From Burkholderiaceae bacterium (GTDB lineage Bacteria; Pseudomonadota; Gammaproteobacteria; Burkholderiales; Burkholderiaceae_E): a DNA stretch of 33,607 bases. The translations under genes and the position numbers were made by a program. The notes beneath the pieces are model-generated. The model ran no database searches and had not been told where the DNA came from. It was given only the letters and a program-made list of their open reading frames with translations. The first letter of the stretch is position 1, and each line of letters starts with the position of its first letter. Shown in pieces: positions 9,508-18,294 of this stretch. Where the stretch lies: contig JAGXFG010000113.1 of NCBI GenBank assembly GCA_024637395.1, positions 1-33,607 on the forward strand. The letters are read 5' to 3'.

Positions 9508-10536
9508 ATGCCCACTACCATGCGTGCCGTGGTGATCGCCAACTACGGTGGTGCACTGCAGTTTACCCACCGCCCCGTGCCGCGTCCGGGTCCGGGGGAG
9601 GTATTGATTCAGGTCCGTGCCAGCGGCCTGTGCAGCACCGACCTGCACCTGCTCTCCGGTCGCCAGCCGCTCGGCGATCTGCCGCGGATCCTGGGTCATG
9701 AACTTGCGGGCGACGTTGTCGAACTGGGTACGGGCGTGGAGCACTGGCGAACGGGCGATCGGGTCACGGCGGCGATCGACGTCACCTGCGGGCGCTGCCG
9801 GCATTGCCTGGCTGGTGCCACCCAACTGTGCCGAACGATGCGTCGCATCGGCTTTGAACGCGATGGCGGGCATGCCGATTTCGTGACCGTTCCGGCCGCG
9901 AATCTGGTGGCCATCGACGCTTCCATCTCGTACGCGGCCGCGGCGATCCTCCCGGATGCGATCGCCTGCATGTACCACAGCCTGATTCGCCAGGGGCAGG
10001 TGGGCATCGGGCAGCGCATCCTGATACTCGGTGTCGGCGGGCTCGGCATTCACGGCGTGCAGATTGCCCGCAGCGCCGGCGCCGAGGTGCTGGCCACCAG
10101 CCGGCAACCGCAGCGGGTCGCGCTCGCCGAGCAGTATGGCGCCATTGGCATCAATACGGCGACGGAGTCGCTCGAGGATGCGGTGGCACGATTCACGAGC
10201 GGCGAGGGCGTCGACGTCGTCGTCGACAACATCGGCAATCGCGCCAGCGTCGTTCAGGGGTTGAAGCTCCTGCGCCCGGGCGGCAAGTTTCTCGTCGTGG
10301 CCTACCTGGACGAGACCTTTGAAATCGCTTCGATGCCGCTCTTCAAGACCGAGCAGGAAATCATTGGTTGCCGCGGCAGCACCAAGCAGGACCTGATCGA
10401 TGTCGTGCGCCTGGTGTGCAGCGGCCAGGTGACCCCAGTGCTCGGGGCCGCCTACCGGCTCGAGCAAATAGACGACGCGGTTGCCCACCTCGAGTCGGGC
10501 GACCTGGTCGGACGCATCTGGCTCACCCGCGACTGA
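9508..10536 (+). CDS. Zinc-binding MDR alcohol dehydrogenase (second of three)
   Basis: A 342-residue medium-chain dehydrogenase with catalytic zinc residues C42 and H64-E65 (GHE), structural zinc cysteines C94, C97, C100 and C108, and a Rossmann motif GVGGLG. It differs clearly in sequence from the dehydrogenases at 2888 and 20256 and lacks their NYG...GHR signature, so it probably acts on a different intermediate. It lies five bases after the permease and 43 bases before a lactonase, which fits oxidation of an imported sugar at C1 to a lactone. The frame is open far upstream inside the permease gene; AAGGA at 9494-9498 and homology support the ATG at 9508. Confidence 0.88.
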   Translation: MPTTMRAVVIANYGGALQFTHRPVPRPGPGEVLIQVRASGLCSTDLHLLSGRQPLGDLPRILGHELAGDVVELGTGVEHWRTGDRVTAAIDVTCGRCRHCLAGATQLCRTMRRIGFERDGGHADFVTVPAANLVAIDASISYAAAAILPDAIACMYHSLIRQGQVGIGQRILILGVGGLGIHGVQIARSAGAEVLATSRQPQRVALAEQYGAIGINTATESLEDAVARFTSGEGVDVVVDNIGNRASVVQGLKLLRPGGKFLVVAYLDETFEIASMPLFKTEQEIIGCRGSTKQDLIDVVRLVCSGQVTPVLGAAYRLEQIDDAVAHLESGDLVGRIWLTRD

Positions 10537-10579
10537 GAACCGGTGCAACGGGGCCACCCAACCCGGGAGCGAATTCGTG

Positions 10580-11689
10580 ATGATGGAAACGCTGGTATTT
10601 TTCGGCACCTACACTGAGCCAATTCTGTTCGGCACCGGGAAGATCCTCCAGGGCACGGGCGAAGGCATTTATGTTTATCGCCTCGATGCGGCGTCAGGGG
10701 CACTGCAATTCGTCAGCAAGACCACCGGCATCCCCAACCCTTCCTACCTCGCGTTTGATGTGACGCAGCGTTTCCTCTACGTAGTCAACGAGTTGAAGAT
10801 CTGGGACGGTCACCCGAGCGGCACAGTGAGCGCGTTTGCGGTCGAGGCGTCCACTGGGCGGCTCGAGTTCCTGAATCGGCAACTGACCCACGGCACGGAT
10901 CCCTGCCACGTACTGGTCGATGGACAAGGGAAATACGTCTTCGTCGCCAACTTTGCGAGCGGCAGCGTGTGCGTCTTGCCGGTGCGCGCCGACGGCAGCC
11001 TGGAGGCGGCCTCCGACTTCGTTCAGCATCAGGGCGCGAGCATTGATCCCGCGCGCCAGAAGGGCGCGCACGCGCACGCGGTCACGCTCGATGCGGCCAA
11101 CCGGTTCGCCTTCGTTCCCGATCTCGGACTCGACCGCCTGCTGGTCTATCGCTTTGATGCGCAGCGCGGGATGTTGGAGGCGCACACGGTGCCCTGGATC
11201 AAGATGAAGCCGGGCGCAGGGCCGCGCCATCTGGTGTTCCATCCGGGCGGGGCGTTTGCCTACCTCGTCAACGAACTCGATTCGACGGTGGTGGTGCTGG
11301 CCTACGACGGCCGCTCAGGGACTTTCGAATGCCGGCAAACTGTGTCCACGCTCCCCGCCGGGTTCGCGGGGGCGAGCACTTGCGCCGACATCCAGGTCGC
11401 ACCGTCGGGCGCGTTCGTTTATGCCTCGAACCGCGGCCACGACAGCATCGCGATCTACCGGGTCGACCCGGTGGTCGGCACCCTGAACTGTGTCGGCCAT
11501 CAGGCGAGCGGAGGGCAGACGCCGCGCAGTTTCGGCATCGACCCGACCGGCGCATGGCTGTTGGTTGCCAACCAGGACAGTGATACGGTCGTGACGTTGC
11601 GCATCGATCCGGTCACCGGGAAGCTGACGCCGACGGGCGAAGCGGCACACGTCCCGACACCGGTGTGCGTGAAGTTCCGGCACCCGTAG
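10580..11689 (+). CDS. Beta-propeller sugar lactonase (6-phosphogluconolactonase/Pgl-like family)
   Basis: A 369-residue protein of the seven-bladed lactonase family (PF10282 type). Repeated blade motifs are visible: GTDPCHVLVDGQGKYVFVAN, GAHAHAVTLDAANRFAFVPD, GPRHLVFHPGGAFAYLVNE and PRSFGIDPTGAWLLVANQ. Such enzymes hydrolyse sugar or sugar-phosphate lactones. Here it is the last gene of the transport operon after an MDR dehydrogenase, so hydrolysis of the lactone made by that enzyme is more likely than a pentose-phosphate pathway role. No signal peptide is seen. The ATG at 10580 is chosen; GTG at 10577, better spaced from GGGAG, is a possible alternative. Confidence 0.87.
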   Translation: MMETLVFFGTYTEPILFGTGKILQGTGEGIYVYRLDAASGALQFVSKTTGIPNPSYLAFDVTQRFLYVVNELKIWDGHPSGTVSAFAVEASTGRLEFLNRQLTHGTDPCHVLVDGQGKYVFVANFASGSVCVLPVRADGSLEAASDFVQHQGASIDPARQKGAHAHAVTLDAANRFAFVPDLGLDRLLVYRFDAQRGMLEAHTVPWIKMKPGAGPRHLVFHPGGAFAYLVNELDSTVVVLAYDGRSGTFECRQTVSTLPAGFAGASTCADIQVAPSGAFVYASNRGHDSIAIYRVDPVVGTLNCVGHQASGGQTPRSFGIDPTGAWLLVANQDSDTVVTLRIDPVTGKLTPTGEAAHVPTPVCVKFRHP

Positions 11690-11701
11690 CCGGTAGCCGA
11701 A

Positions 11702-12037
11702 CGGACCCTTGGTCGACAACGCAGTGCGCAAGGCTGCTCCGAGTTGCTCCGGGTGCTCGGCCCAGATGCCGGTGCAGTCCAAGGATCGCGCCAACGCGGC
11801 GAAATCACGCTTATATTTGTCCGACTAGTGATACCTCACCGGCCCGTAGAGCAGGTGCCGCACAGCTTTCACATAGCCCGACGCCGCGTTCTTGACCACG
11901 ACGACTGTGAGATCCAGATCCAGGTGTTTCGCGGTTTCAAGCTTGCCGAGTGACTGGCAATATCCGCAGTCGCCGGTCAGGGCGTTCACTGCCCTCCGGA
12001 GCGTGTCTGGTTGAAATCTTGCATGCACGAAATCCAC
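11702..12037 (-). pseudogene. Broken C-terminal fragment of a ThDP-dependent enzyme
   Basis: On the minus strand an acetolactate-synthase/benzoylformate-decarboxylase-like ThDP-binding domain can be read: ALTGDCG, then LETAKHLDLDLTVVVVKN, then SGYVKAVRHLLYGP, an in-frame TAG at 11825-11827, and after it the same frame continues with DFAALARSLDCTGIWAEHPE up to TKGP at 11702. The distance from the first Gly of the GD(G/C) motif to the final Asn is 28 residues, the same as in the intact ThDP enzyme at 26344. Key residues are altered (GDG to GDC, NN to KN), a stop interrupts it, and the roughly 450 N-terminal residues are missing. It is a gene relic, convergent with the lactonase gene. Confidence 0.75.
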
Positions 12038-12041
12038 CTAA

Positions 12042-12230
12042 CCAGCCCATCGCGCGGAAGAATTTGAGGTTCTGGACTTTGAGTTAGCCCAAATTTCGGT
12101 GGCAGGTTTCGAGATGCAGTTCGCGCTGAACGGCGCGCATATTGACGCGACCGGGTCGCTGACGCAGGACCAGAATTTGCTGTTGGTTCGCATGAGAATC
12201 CCCGTTCTGATCGCACACCACCAGGCTTGA
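12042..12230 (+). other. Short open frame without start, possible gene remnant
   Basis: A frame open from 12042 (just after TAA) to TGA at 12228 encodes about 62 residues including EEFEVLDFELAQISVAG and DATGSLTQDQN. It has protein-like composition but no ribosome-binding site or start, and I do not recognise it. Minus-strand frames across the same bases are also open. It is listed only because this 950-base stretch between the lactonase and the Lon-like gene otherwise holds just the ThDP relic, the repeat and hairpins. Confidence 0.25.
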
Positions 12231-12374
12231 GGTCTTGGCGTATGCCTCTGCCTCCCTATGACACAACCCGGTTCGTGCGTGGCGTGCTTGGCAGACTGCC
12301 GCAGAATTCCCCGTGAATTTCCCTGCTACAGGGAAAATCCCTCCGGAGACGGGTTCAGGCAAGACTCCGTCCAC
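12213..12374 (+). repeat. Dispersed structured repeat, copy B
   Basis: This is the second copy of the element at 2625-2784, in the same orientation. It keeps TTTCCCTG-CTA-CAGGGAAA and CGGAG...CTCCG, ends with GACTCCGTCCAC like copy A, and is also followed within about 15 bases by a hairpin. The upstream half is more diverged than the last 75 bases. It lies between the ThDP relic and the Lon-like protease gene. Confidence 0.8.
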
Positions 12375-12387
12375 TCTGCCAGCTACC

Positions 12388-12424
12388 CAACAAACAAGCG
12401 TCCCTCGGGGCGCCTTCTTTGTTG
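12388..12424 (+). terminator. Imperfect hairpin after repeat copy B, possible terminator
   Basis: CAACAAA (12388-12394) pairs with TTTGTTG (12418-12424), continued by AAG with CTT and a short GC-rich inner stem around TCCCTCGGGG. There are mismatches and the T-rich part is inside the stem, so termination is uncertain. Its position matches the perfect terminator that follows repeat copy A. Confidence 0.4.
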
Positions 12425-12466
12425 CACCCACCAAAGGAACCCCATGCCAGAGCGTGGCGAAGCTTG

Positions 12467-12552
12467 ATCTCAAATGGATCTAATATTGAGATTTGCCTAA
12501 GTAGGCCGTTCGCGCTGAAACTTGGGAATGGGTAGCACAGTTCCATCCCAAG
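12467..12552 (+). promoter_or_regulatory. Inverted repeat and hairpin upstream of the Lon-like protease gene
   Basis: ATCTCAA (12467-12473) and TTGAGAT (12486-12492) form a perfect inverted repeat with a 12-base centre. Further on, CTTGGGAATGG (12521-12531) pairs with CCATCCCAAG (12543-12552) with one bulged A. A TATGAT at 12567-12572 could be a -10 box for the protease gene, but no good -35 box is seen at the right distance. These may be an operator and a leader structure; neither role is proven. Confidence 0.35.
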
Positions 12553-12643
12553 GCGAAATCTGCTCTTATGATGCACTCTCCGCCGAGGAGAATGATCCAA
12601 CACCGGACTTGCAGCACCAGACTGTCGTGAGAGGTAGCAAACG

Positions 12644-15073
12644 ATGGACCAGATCAAGCCATTGACGCCGGATCAACTCTACCGGCACTGCGATGTAGGT
12701 CAATTCTCCTTCGAGACCACGGCCGATCTGGAGGATATTTCAGAGATCATCGGCCAGGTGCGCGCGCTCGACGCGGCGCAGTTCGGTCTGGGCATGCGCC
12801 GCGATGGCTACAACCTCTACGTCATGGGGCCCAGCGGGAGCGGGAAGGAAACCATGGTGCGCTACCTGCTGGAGCAGCGCGCGGCCAGCGAAGCCAGCCC
12901 GTTCGACTGGTGTTATGTCCACAACTTTTCACAGCCTCATAAGCCGCGGGTCGTTCGCCTGACTGCCGGTCTTGGCGCCAGGCTGCGCAAGGACATGAAG
13001 CAGTTGGTGGAGGAACTGAGCATCACCATTCCGGCGGTATTCGAAGCCGACGAGTATGCCCATCGTCTCGGTGAGATCAACAATGAATTCGGCGAGCGGC
13101 AGAGCAAAGCCTTCAACGAGGTCGGCGAATCAGCCAGCAAGCGTGACATTGTCCTGCTCCATACCGCGAATGGGTTTTCCTTCGCCCCCGCGAAGGATGG
13201 CGAAGTGGTAAGCCCCGAGGACTTTGCCAAGATGACGCCGGAAGAACAGCAGAAGATCGAACACGACACCGCCGTGTTGCAGGAAGCGCTGGACAAAGTG
13301 GTTCATCAGGTACCGCGCTGGCGGCGTGAACGACTGCACCGGGTGCGGCAACTCAACGAAGAGGTGGTGCTGTTCGCCGTGGGTCACATGATCGAGGCGC
13401 TCAAGGAGGAGTATGCCGATTTCCCGGTTGTGAAGACCTATCTGGATGAAGTGCAGCAGAACATCATCGAACGCCTGGATGACTTCCGCCAGTCCAAGGA
13501 AGAGCAAGCTGCTTCCTGGGTCTTGGTGGGCGAGTCCGATAGCGGCGATTTCAGCCGCTTTCGCGTGAACCTGCTGGTCGATCACGGTGATTCCCAGGGC
13601 GCACCGATCATCGGCGAGGATCACCCCACCTACCAGAATCTGATCGGGCGAACGGAATATCTGTCGCAAATGGGCACGCTGGTCACCGACTTCATGCAGA
13701 TCAAGCCCGGTGCGCTGCACCTGGCCAATGGCGGCTACCTGTTGCTTGATGCAGTCAAGCTGCTCACGCAGCCGTTTTCCTGGGAAGCGTTGAAGCGTGC
13801 GCTCTCGAAGCGCGAGGTGCGCATCGAGTCGTTCGGGCAGATGTACGGCCTGGTGAGCACGGTCTCGCTGGAACCCGAGCCGATCCAGCTGGATGTCAAG
13901 GTGGTGGTGATGGGCAACCGCCTGCTGTATTACATGCTGGCGCAATACGATCCCGAGTTCTCGGAGTTGTTCAAGGTGTCTGCCGATTTCGAGGACGAGG
14001 TGCCACGCAACGCCGACAACCATCTGCTCTATGCCCGCCTGATCGCCACCCTGGCGCGGCGAGACGAACTGCGGCCCTTTGATCGGCATGCGGTGGCGCG
14101 CACCATCGAGCATTGCGCCCGCCGTGCCGAAGACGCCGAGAAACTGTCCACCCACATGGAAAGCCTCGCCGACCTGGTGCGGGAGTCGGATTTCTGGGCT
14201 GGCCAGAACGCTCATTCAGCGGTCACGGGCGAGGACGTGGAACGGGCAATCGAGGCGCAGATCCACCGCGCCGACCGGCTGCGGGATCGCAGCCAGGAGG
14301 CGATCCTGCGCGGCACGGTGCAGATCGACACGACCGGGGTGAGGGTCGGCCAGATCAATGGCCTTGCGGTATTCCAACTCGGTCAGTTCGCCTTTGGCCA
14401 GCCCTCGCGCATCACCGCCTCGACCCGCCTGGGCAGCGGGGTGCTGATCGACATTCAGCGCGAAATCAAGCTTGGCGGCGCCATCCACTCCAAGGGAGTG
14501 CTGATTCTGTCCTCCTATCTGGGGTCGCGCTACACCAGCGAGCGGCCACTGTCGTTGTCGGCCAGCCTCGTGTTCGAGCAGACCTACGGCATGGTGGAAG
14601 GCGATAGTGCTTCAATGGCGGAACTGTGCGCGTTGCTATCCTCGCTTGCCGCTGTCCCCATCAGACAGTCGTTGGCGGTGACGGGGTCGGTGGATCAATT
14701 CGGGCGCGTCCAGGCGATCGGCGCGGTGAACGAAAAGATCGAGGGGTTCTTCGAAATCTGCTCCCGGCGTGGGCTGACTGGGGAGCAGGGTGTGATCATC
14801 CCGGAGACCAACTTGGCGCACCTGATGTTGCGGCGCGACGTGATCGCGGCGACAGCGGCCGGGAACTTCCACATCTACCCGGTCAAGGCTGTGGATCAGG
14901 CGCTTGAACTGCTCACTGGAATGGATGCCGGCGAGCCCGATGCCGCGGGAGTCTTTCCCGACAACAGCTTCAATCGACTGGTCGCTGAACGCCTGCATAC
15001 CCTGGCCGAGATTGGGCGCCGCTACGGCAAGCACGGAGCCTCCGTCGGGAAGGGCGCCGATGGCAAGTCCTGA
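12644..15073 (+). CDS. Lon-like ATP-dependent protease (LonB/YcbZ family)
   Basis: An 809-residue AAA+ Lon-type protease of the YcbZ/AAA_32 class, without the N-terminal LON substrate domain of classical Lon. Walker A is GPSGSGKE at residues 62-69; a charged helical insertion follows (about 110-290). The C-terminal S16 protease domain has its serine in GDSAS (S655) and lysine in NEKIEG (K698); their 43-residue spacing equals that of E. coli Lon (S679/K722). It is expected to degrade unfolded or regulatory proteins in the cytoplasm. It stands alone between the two catabolic clusters, preceded by a 5' region with hairpins and by an AGAGG site before the ATG, and nothing links it to the sugar genes. 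Confidence 0.9.
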   Translation: MDQIKPLTPDQLYRHCDVGQFSFETTADLEDISEIIGQVRALDAAQFGLGMRRDGYNLYVMGPSGSGKETMVRYLLEQRAASEASPFDWCYVHNFSQPHKPRVVRLTAGLGARLRKDMKQLVEELSITIPAVFEADEYAHRLGEINNEFGERQSKAFNEVGESASKRDIVLLHTANGFSFAPAKDGEVVSPEDFAKMTPEEQQKIEHDTAVLQEALDKVVHQVPRWRRERLHRVRQLNEEVVLFAVGHMIEALKEEYADFPVVKTYLDEVQQNIIERLDDFRQSKEEQAASWVLVGESDSGDFSRFRVNLLVDHGDSQGAPIIGEDHPTYQNLIGRTEYLSQMGTLVTDFMQIKPGALHLANGGYLLLDAVKLLTQPFSWEALKRALSKREVRIESFGQMYGLVSTVSLEPEPIQLDVKVVVMGNRLLYYMLAQYDPEFSELFKVSADFEDEVPRNADNHLLYARLIATLARRDELRPFDRHAVARTIEHCARRAEDAEKLSTHMESLADLVRESDFWAGQNAHSAVTGEDVERAIEAQIHRADRLRDRSQEAILRGTVQIDTTGVRVGQINGLAVFQLGQFAFGQPSRITASTRLGSGVLIDIQREIKLGGAIHSKGVLILSSYLGSRYTSERPLSLSASLVFEQTYGMVEGDSASMAELCALLSSLAAVPIRQSLAVTGSVDQFGRVQAIGAVNEKIEGFFEICSRRGLTGEQGVIIPETNLAHLMLRRDVIAATAAGNFHIYPVKAVDQALELLTGMDAGEPDAAGVFPDNSFNRLVAERLHTLAEIGRRYGKHGASVGKGADGKS

Positions 15074-15225
15074 AAAGGGCAGAATTCTGCTGGCACTCGA
15101 TCTTTCGCGGCGCAGCAGTTCCGCCCTGGAGATATCCAACGCGAGCGACCCCTCGACTTGGACGGAACAAAGAACTTCTTAAACTTATCCAAGCTTCACA
15201 ACAAAGGCCTTGCACACCTTGGGGT

Positions 15226-15247
15226 CATCGTCTTTTAATGGACGATG
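15226..15247 (+). other. Small hairpin between the protease gene and tctC
   Basis: CATCGTC (15226-15232) pairs with GACGATG (15241-15247) around the loop TTTTAATG. No T tract follows, so it is only a weak terminator candidate for the protease gene; it could also belong to the tctC control region, as tctC starts 77 bases further on. Confidence 0.3.
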
Positions 15248-15323
15248 CGCAATTTCTCCATGACGCGACAGAGTCAAGGCAACGAAATTGTCTTATTTGG
15301 ACACTATAAAAAGCGAGGCAGAC

Positions 15324-16295
15324 ATGCTTAAGGAACTATCACGATCGGTACGCATCGGCGGTGGCGCGGTTGCAGCCGCAGCGATCCTCTCACTGGCACC
15401 GTTTTCCGCGGCAGTCGCCGAGGACTTCCCGACGCAACCGATTGAAATCACCGTGTTGTTCGGCGGACCGGTTGCGACCATCGCCCAGATGCTCGCGGAA
15501 GGTATGGCCAAGGAACTGGGCGTGCCGGTCGTCTCGGTAAGCCGTACCGGCGGCGGCGGCGCGGTGGGATATTCGTTCGTCAACTCGACGCCCCCGAACG
15601 GCTACAACATCGTGTTCAACTCCAATTCCATCAGCACCTCCTATCACATCGGGAACACGCCTTTCGATTACAAGGCGTTCGATCCGGTAGCGCAGGTGGG
15701 CATGGAAGTTCCCGCCCTGGCGGTGCGCAGCGACTCGGGCTGGAAGACGCTTAAGGACTTCGCCGCCGCTGGCAAGAAGCAGAAGATGAAGGTCGGCATC
15801 TCGGGCAGGGGCTCGTTCACCCATATAGCGTCTGCAGCCTTGTTCGAGAAACTGGGCATCGAGGTCATCTACGTCCCCTACGGCAAGGGCAGCGCGCCGG
15901 TCGAGCTGCTGGGCGGTCGGATCGATGCCGCGCTGCAGTGGCCAGCGCAGTTCAAGGCGCAATCCGACGCCGGCAAGCTGAACATTCTGGCAGTCACGGG
16001 CGGCGAGCGAGTCCCGCTGATCCCGGACGTACCAACCGCCAAGGAACAGGGCTATGACGTGGATACCGTCATGTGGCGCGGCCTGGCGGTGCCCCATGGC
16101 ACGCCCCCGAACGTGATCGCCAAGCTGGAGAAGGCCGCCCGGACAGTTATCACCAGCGCGGATTTCAAACAGCGCACCAGCGCACTGGGAATGGAGACCG
16201 CCTACCTCCCCGCGGCAGAGTTCGGCAAGGTGGTGGCGACCGACGATGCCTCGATCGCCAAGGTGATGCGCGAACACGGCCTGGCGAAGCAATAA
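15324..16295 (+). CDS. tctC: Tripartite tricarboxylate transporter substrate-binding protein TctC (Bug family)
   Basis: A 323-residue periplasmic binding protein that delivers a carboxylate-type ligand to the TctAB membrane complex. A signal peptide is clear: KELSRSVR, a hydrophobic Ala-rich core and a cleavage region near AAVAEDFPTQP. Bug-family marks include the YPxKPI-like start of the mature protein (FPTQPIEI) and GGGGAVGYSFVNSTPPNGY. The frame is open from a TTG at 15288, but GAGG at 15315-15318 and the signal peptide point to the ATG at 15324. It is first in tctCBA. The ligand is unknown; the downstream catabolic operon suggests a polyhydroxy acid. Confidence 0.92.
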   Translation: MLKELSRSVRIGGGAVAAAAILSLAPFSAAVAEDFPTQPIEITVLFGGPVATIAQMLAEGMAKELGVPVVSVSRTGGGGAVGYSFVNSTPPNGYNIVFNSNSISTSYHIGNTPFDYKAFDPVAQVGMEVPALAVRSDSGWKTLKDFAAAGKKQKMKVGISGRGSFTHIASAALFEKLGIEVIYVPYGKGSAPVELLGGRIDAALQWPAQFKAQSDAGKLNILAVTGGERVPLIPDVPTAKEQGYDVDTVMWRGLAVPHGTPPNVIAKLEKAARTVITSADFKQRTSALGMETAYLPAAEFGKVVATDDASIAKVMREHGLAKQ

Positions 16296-16303
16296 GCCGA
16301 TAG

Positions 16304-16777
16304 ATGCGCTCCGATCGATGGCTGGGGCCCGTGATCGCCCTGATGGCGCTGGCCTGGCTGGCAATTGTGTACGCCTATATCCCGGCGGCCAGGAACGAGG
16401 GCGAGCCCGGCCCCCAGGGCTTCCCGATCGTGCTTGGCATCGCGTTGTTTTGCACCGGGGCCTTCATCACGGCGTCGTCGTTCTTTCGGGGGCGCAAGGC
16501 AGCCCTGGCGTCCGCGACGCCGGTATCACGGCGGGAGGTGACCATTGTCGGGGGCACCTTTGGCCTGCTGATGCTCTATGCCTTCCTGATGGAGAAGACC
16601 GGGTTCCTGATCGCGACGCCGATCGCCGTGCTCATCATGATGGTGGGCATCCTGCGGATGCGGAACTGGCCGTTCATCCTGCTTATGGCCGCCGGGGTCA
16701 CGGCGTCCTGCTGGCTCTTCTTTGTTGTGCTGCTGGGAGCGCCGATGCCACACGGCTCCTGGCTGTGGCTGCTGTGA
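16304..16777 (+). CDS. tctB: Tripartite tricarboxylate transporter small membrane subunit TctB
   Basis: A 157-residue membrane protein with four hydrophobic segments and the typical TctB layout, including GPQGFPIVLGIALF after the first segment and GFLIATPIAVLIMM in the third. It forms the small membrane subunit with TctA and takes substrate from TctC. It starts eight bases after tctC stops and ends 14 bases before tctA, with weak ribosome-binding sites, so the three genes are probably translated from one message. Confidence 0.9.
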   Translation: MRSDRWLGPVIALMALAWLAIVYAYIPAARNEGEPGPQGFPIVLGIALFCTGAFITASSFFRGRKAALASATPVSRREVTIVGGTFGLLMLYAFLMEKTGFLIATPIAVLIMMVGILRMRNWPFILLMAAGVTASCWLFFVVLLGAPMPHGSWLWLL

Positions 16778-16791
16778 GCGGGATGGACTGA

Positions 16792-18279
16792 ATGGATTCT
16801 CTACACCAGGCGCTCGCCATGGCGCTCGACTATCACGTCATTCTCGCCACCGTGGTGGGTACCGTGGTGGGACTGATATTCGGCGCCATCCCGGGGCTGA
16901 CCTACTCGATGGCTTTGGCCCTGGCGCTGCCTTTCACCTTCGGGATGGACGCCACGCAATCGATCGCCCTTCTTCTGGGGGTCTATGTCGGTGGCATGTC
17001 GGGAGGATCGGTCTCGGCCATCCTGCTGGGCATTCCGGGAACGCCATCGGCGGCGGCGACTGTGATGGACGGCTATCCGATGGCGCTCAAGGGCGAGGCC
17101 AGCGTCGCATTGGGCGGCGCGGTCATCGCGGCCGTCTTTGGAGGCCTGCTCAGTCTGCTGGTGATGGTGCTGCTGCTCGAACAGGTGGCAGCCGTGGCCA
17201 TCAAGTTCGGACCAGTGGAGATCTTCGCGCTGGTGCTCTTCGGGCTGTCAACCATCTGCGGACTGGCGGAGCGTTCCATGGCCCGCGGAATTCTGGCTGG
17301 CCTGCTGGGACTGATGCTGATGATCATCGGCCTCGACGAAATTGACGGTGTTCCGCGGCTGACCTTCGGCACCGTGGCGCTGCAGCAGGGCGTCAACCTG
17401 TTGGTCGCCATGATTGGACTGTTCGCGGTGCCGCAGGTCATCAGCACGTTCTCTGACTTCGGTCACAAAGAGGCGGCAAGGGTGCCCGGCAACGTTCGCA
17501 CGACCATGCCCTCGCTGCGCCAGCTCAAGGATCGCTTCTGGCTGATGCTGCGCTGTGCCGCAATGGGCACTGGTATCGGTGCGATTCCGGGCACCGGCGG
17601 CCCGATCGCGGCCTTTCTGGGCTACGACCACGCGCGCCGCTTCAGCAAGCGGCCCGATGATTTTGGCAAGGGGGAACTCTCCGGCGTGGTCGCGCCCGAA
17701 AGCGCCCACAACGCGGTCACGGGCGGCGCCATGATCCCGCTGTTGAGCCTGGGCATTCCAGGCGATCCGGCCACGGCGGTGATTCTCGGCGGGATGATGA
17801 TTCACGGGCTGCAACCGGGACCGCTGCTGTTTCGCGCCCATCTGCCGGCGATCTACGCGATTTACATCGCGATTGTTCTCGCCTATGTCGTCACGCTGGT
17901 GGTGCAGGTCTGGGGTATTCGCCTGTTCGTGCGCGTGCTGCGGGTGCCGCCTCCTCTGCTCGCCGTCTGCATCCTCGTGATGTGCGTGCTGGGTTCGTAC
18001 GCAATTCGCAATTCGATTTTCGACGTCTACCTGATGGGCATCATGGGCCTGTTCGGACACCTACTGTTGCGGCTGCACATTCCGGTGGCACCGGTGGTCC
18101 TGGGCCTGGTGCTCGGCAATACGCTGGAGACTCAATACCGCACAGCGCTGATTCTCGGCGAAGGAAGCCACATGGGTTTCGTCGAGAGCAATTTTGCCCT
18201 GTTCTTCTTTGCACTGATCATCGTCACGCTCGGCATGCAGGCTTGGTCGTCGCACCGGCGAAACAGGAAACCGTCCTAG
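16792..18279 (+). CDS. tctA: Tripartite tricarboxylate transporter large membrane subunit TctA
   Basis: A 495-residue membrane protein with about eleven to twelve hydrophobic segments. It has the two internally related TctA signatures: GAIPGLTYSMALALALPFTF with GVYVGGMSGGSVSAILLGIPG near the start, and GAIPGTGGPIAAFLGYDHA with GIPGDPATAVILGGMMIHG in the second half. It forms the ion-coupled permease. It ends the tctCBA operon, 15 bases from the convergent phosphatidyltransferase gene. Confidence 0.93.
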   Translation: MDSLHQALAMALDYHVILATVVGTVVGLIFGAIPGLTYSMALALALPFTFGMDATQSIALLLGVYVGGMSGGSVSAILLGIPGTPSAAATVMDGYPMALKGEASVALGGAVIAAVFGGLLSLLVMVLLLEQVAAVAIKFGPVEIFALVLFGLSTICGLAERSMARGILAGLLGLMLMIIGLDEIDGVPRLTFGTVALQQGVNLLVAMIGLFAVPQVISTFSDFGHKEAARVPGNVRTTMPSLRQLKDRFWLMLRCAAMGTGIGAIPGTGGPIAAFLGYDHARRFSKRPDDFGKGELSGVVAPESAHNAVTGGAMIPLLSLGIPGDPATAVILGGMMIHGLQPGPLLFRAHLPAIYAIYIAIVLAYVVTLVVQVWGIRLFVRVLRVPPPLLAVCILVMCVLGSYAIRNSIFDVYLMGIMGLFGHLLLRLHIPVAPVVLGLVLGNTLETQYRTALILGEGSHMGFVESNFALFFFALIIVTLGMQAWSSHRRNRKPS

Positions 18280-18294
18280 CTGCGCGCCAGCGGT

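Noticed and set aside
12470-12485. Possible third GntR operator (ATGGATCTAATATT)
   Set aside because: It resembles the reverse of ATATTGGATCCAAT but has mismatches and loses the palindrome; it lies before the Lon-like gene, which is unrelated to the sugar cluster.
15288-15323. Promoter TTGTCT/TATAAA before tctC
   Set aside because: The spacing is only 11 bases, and the resulting start would remove the ribosome-binding site.
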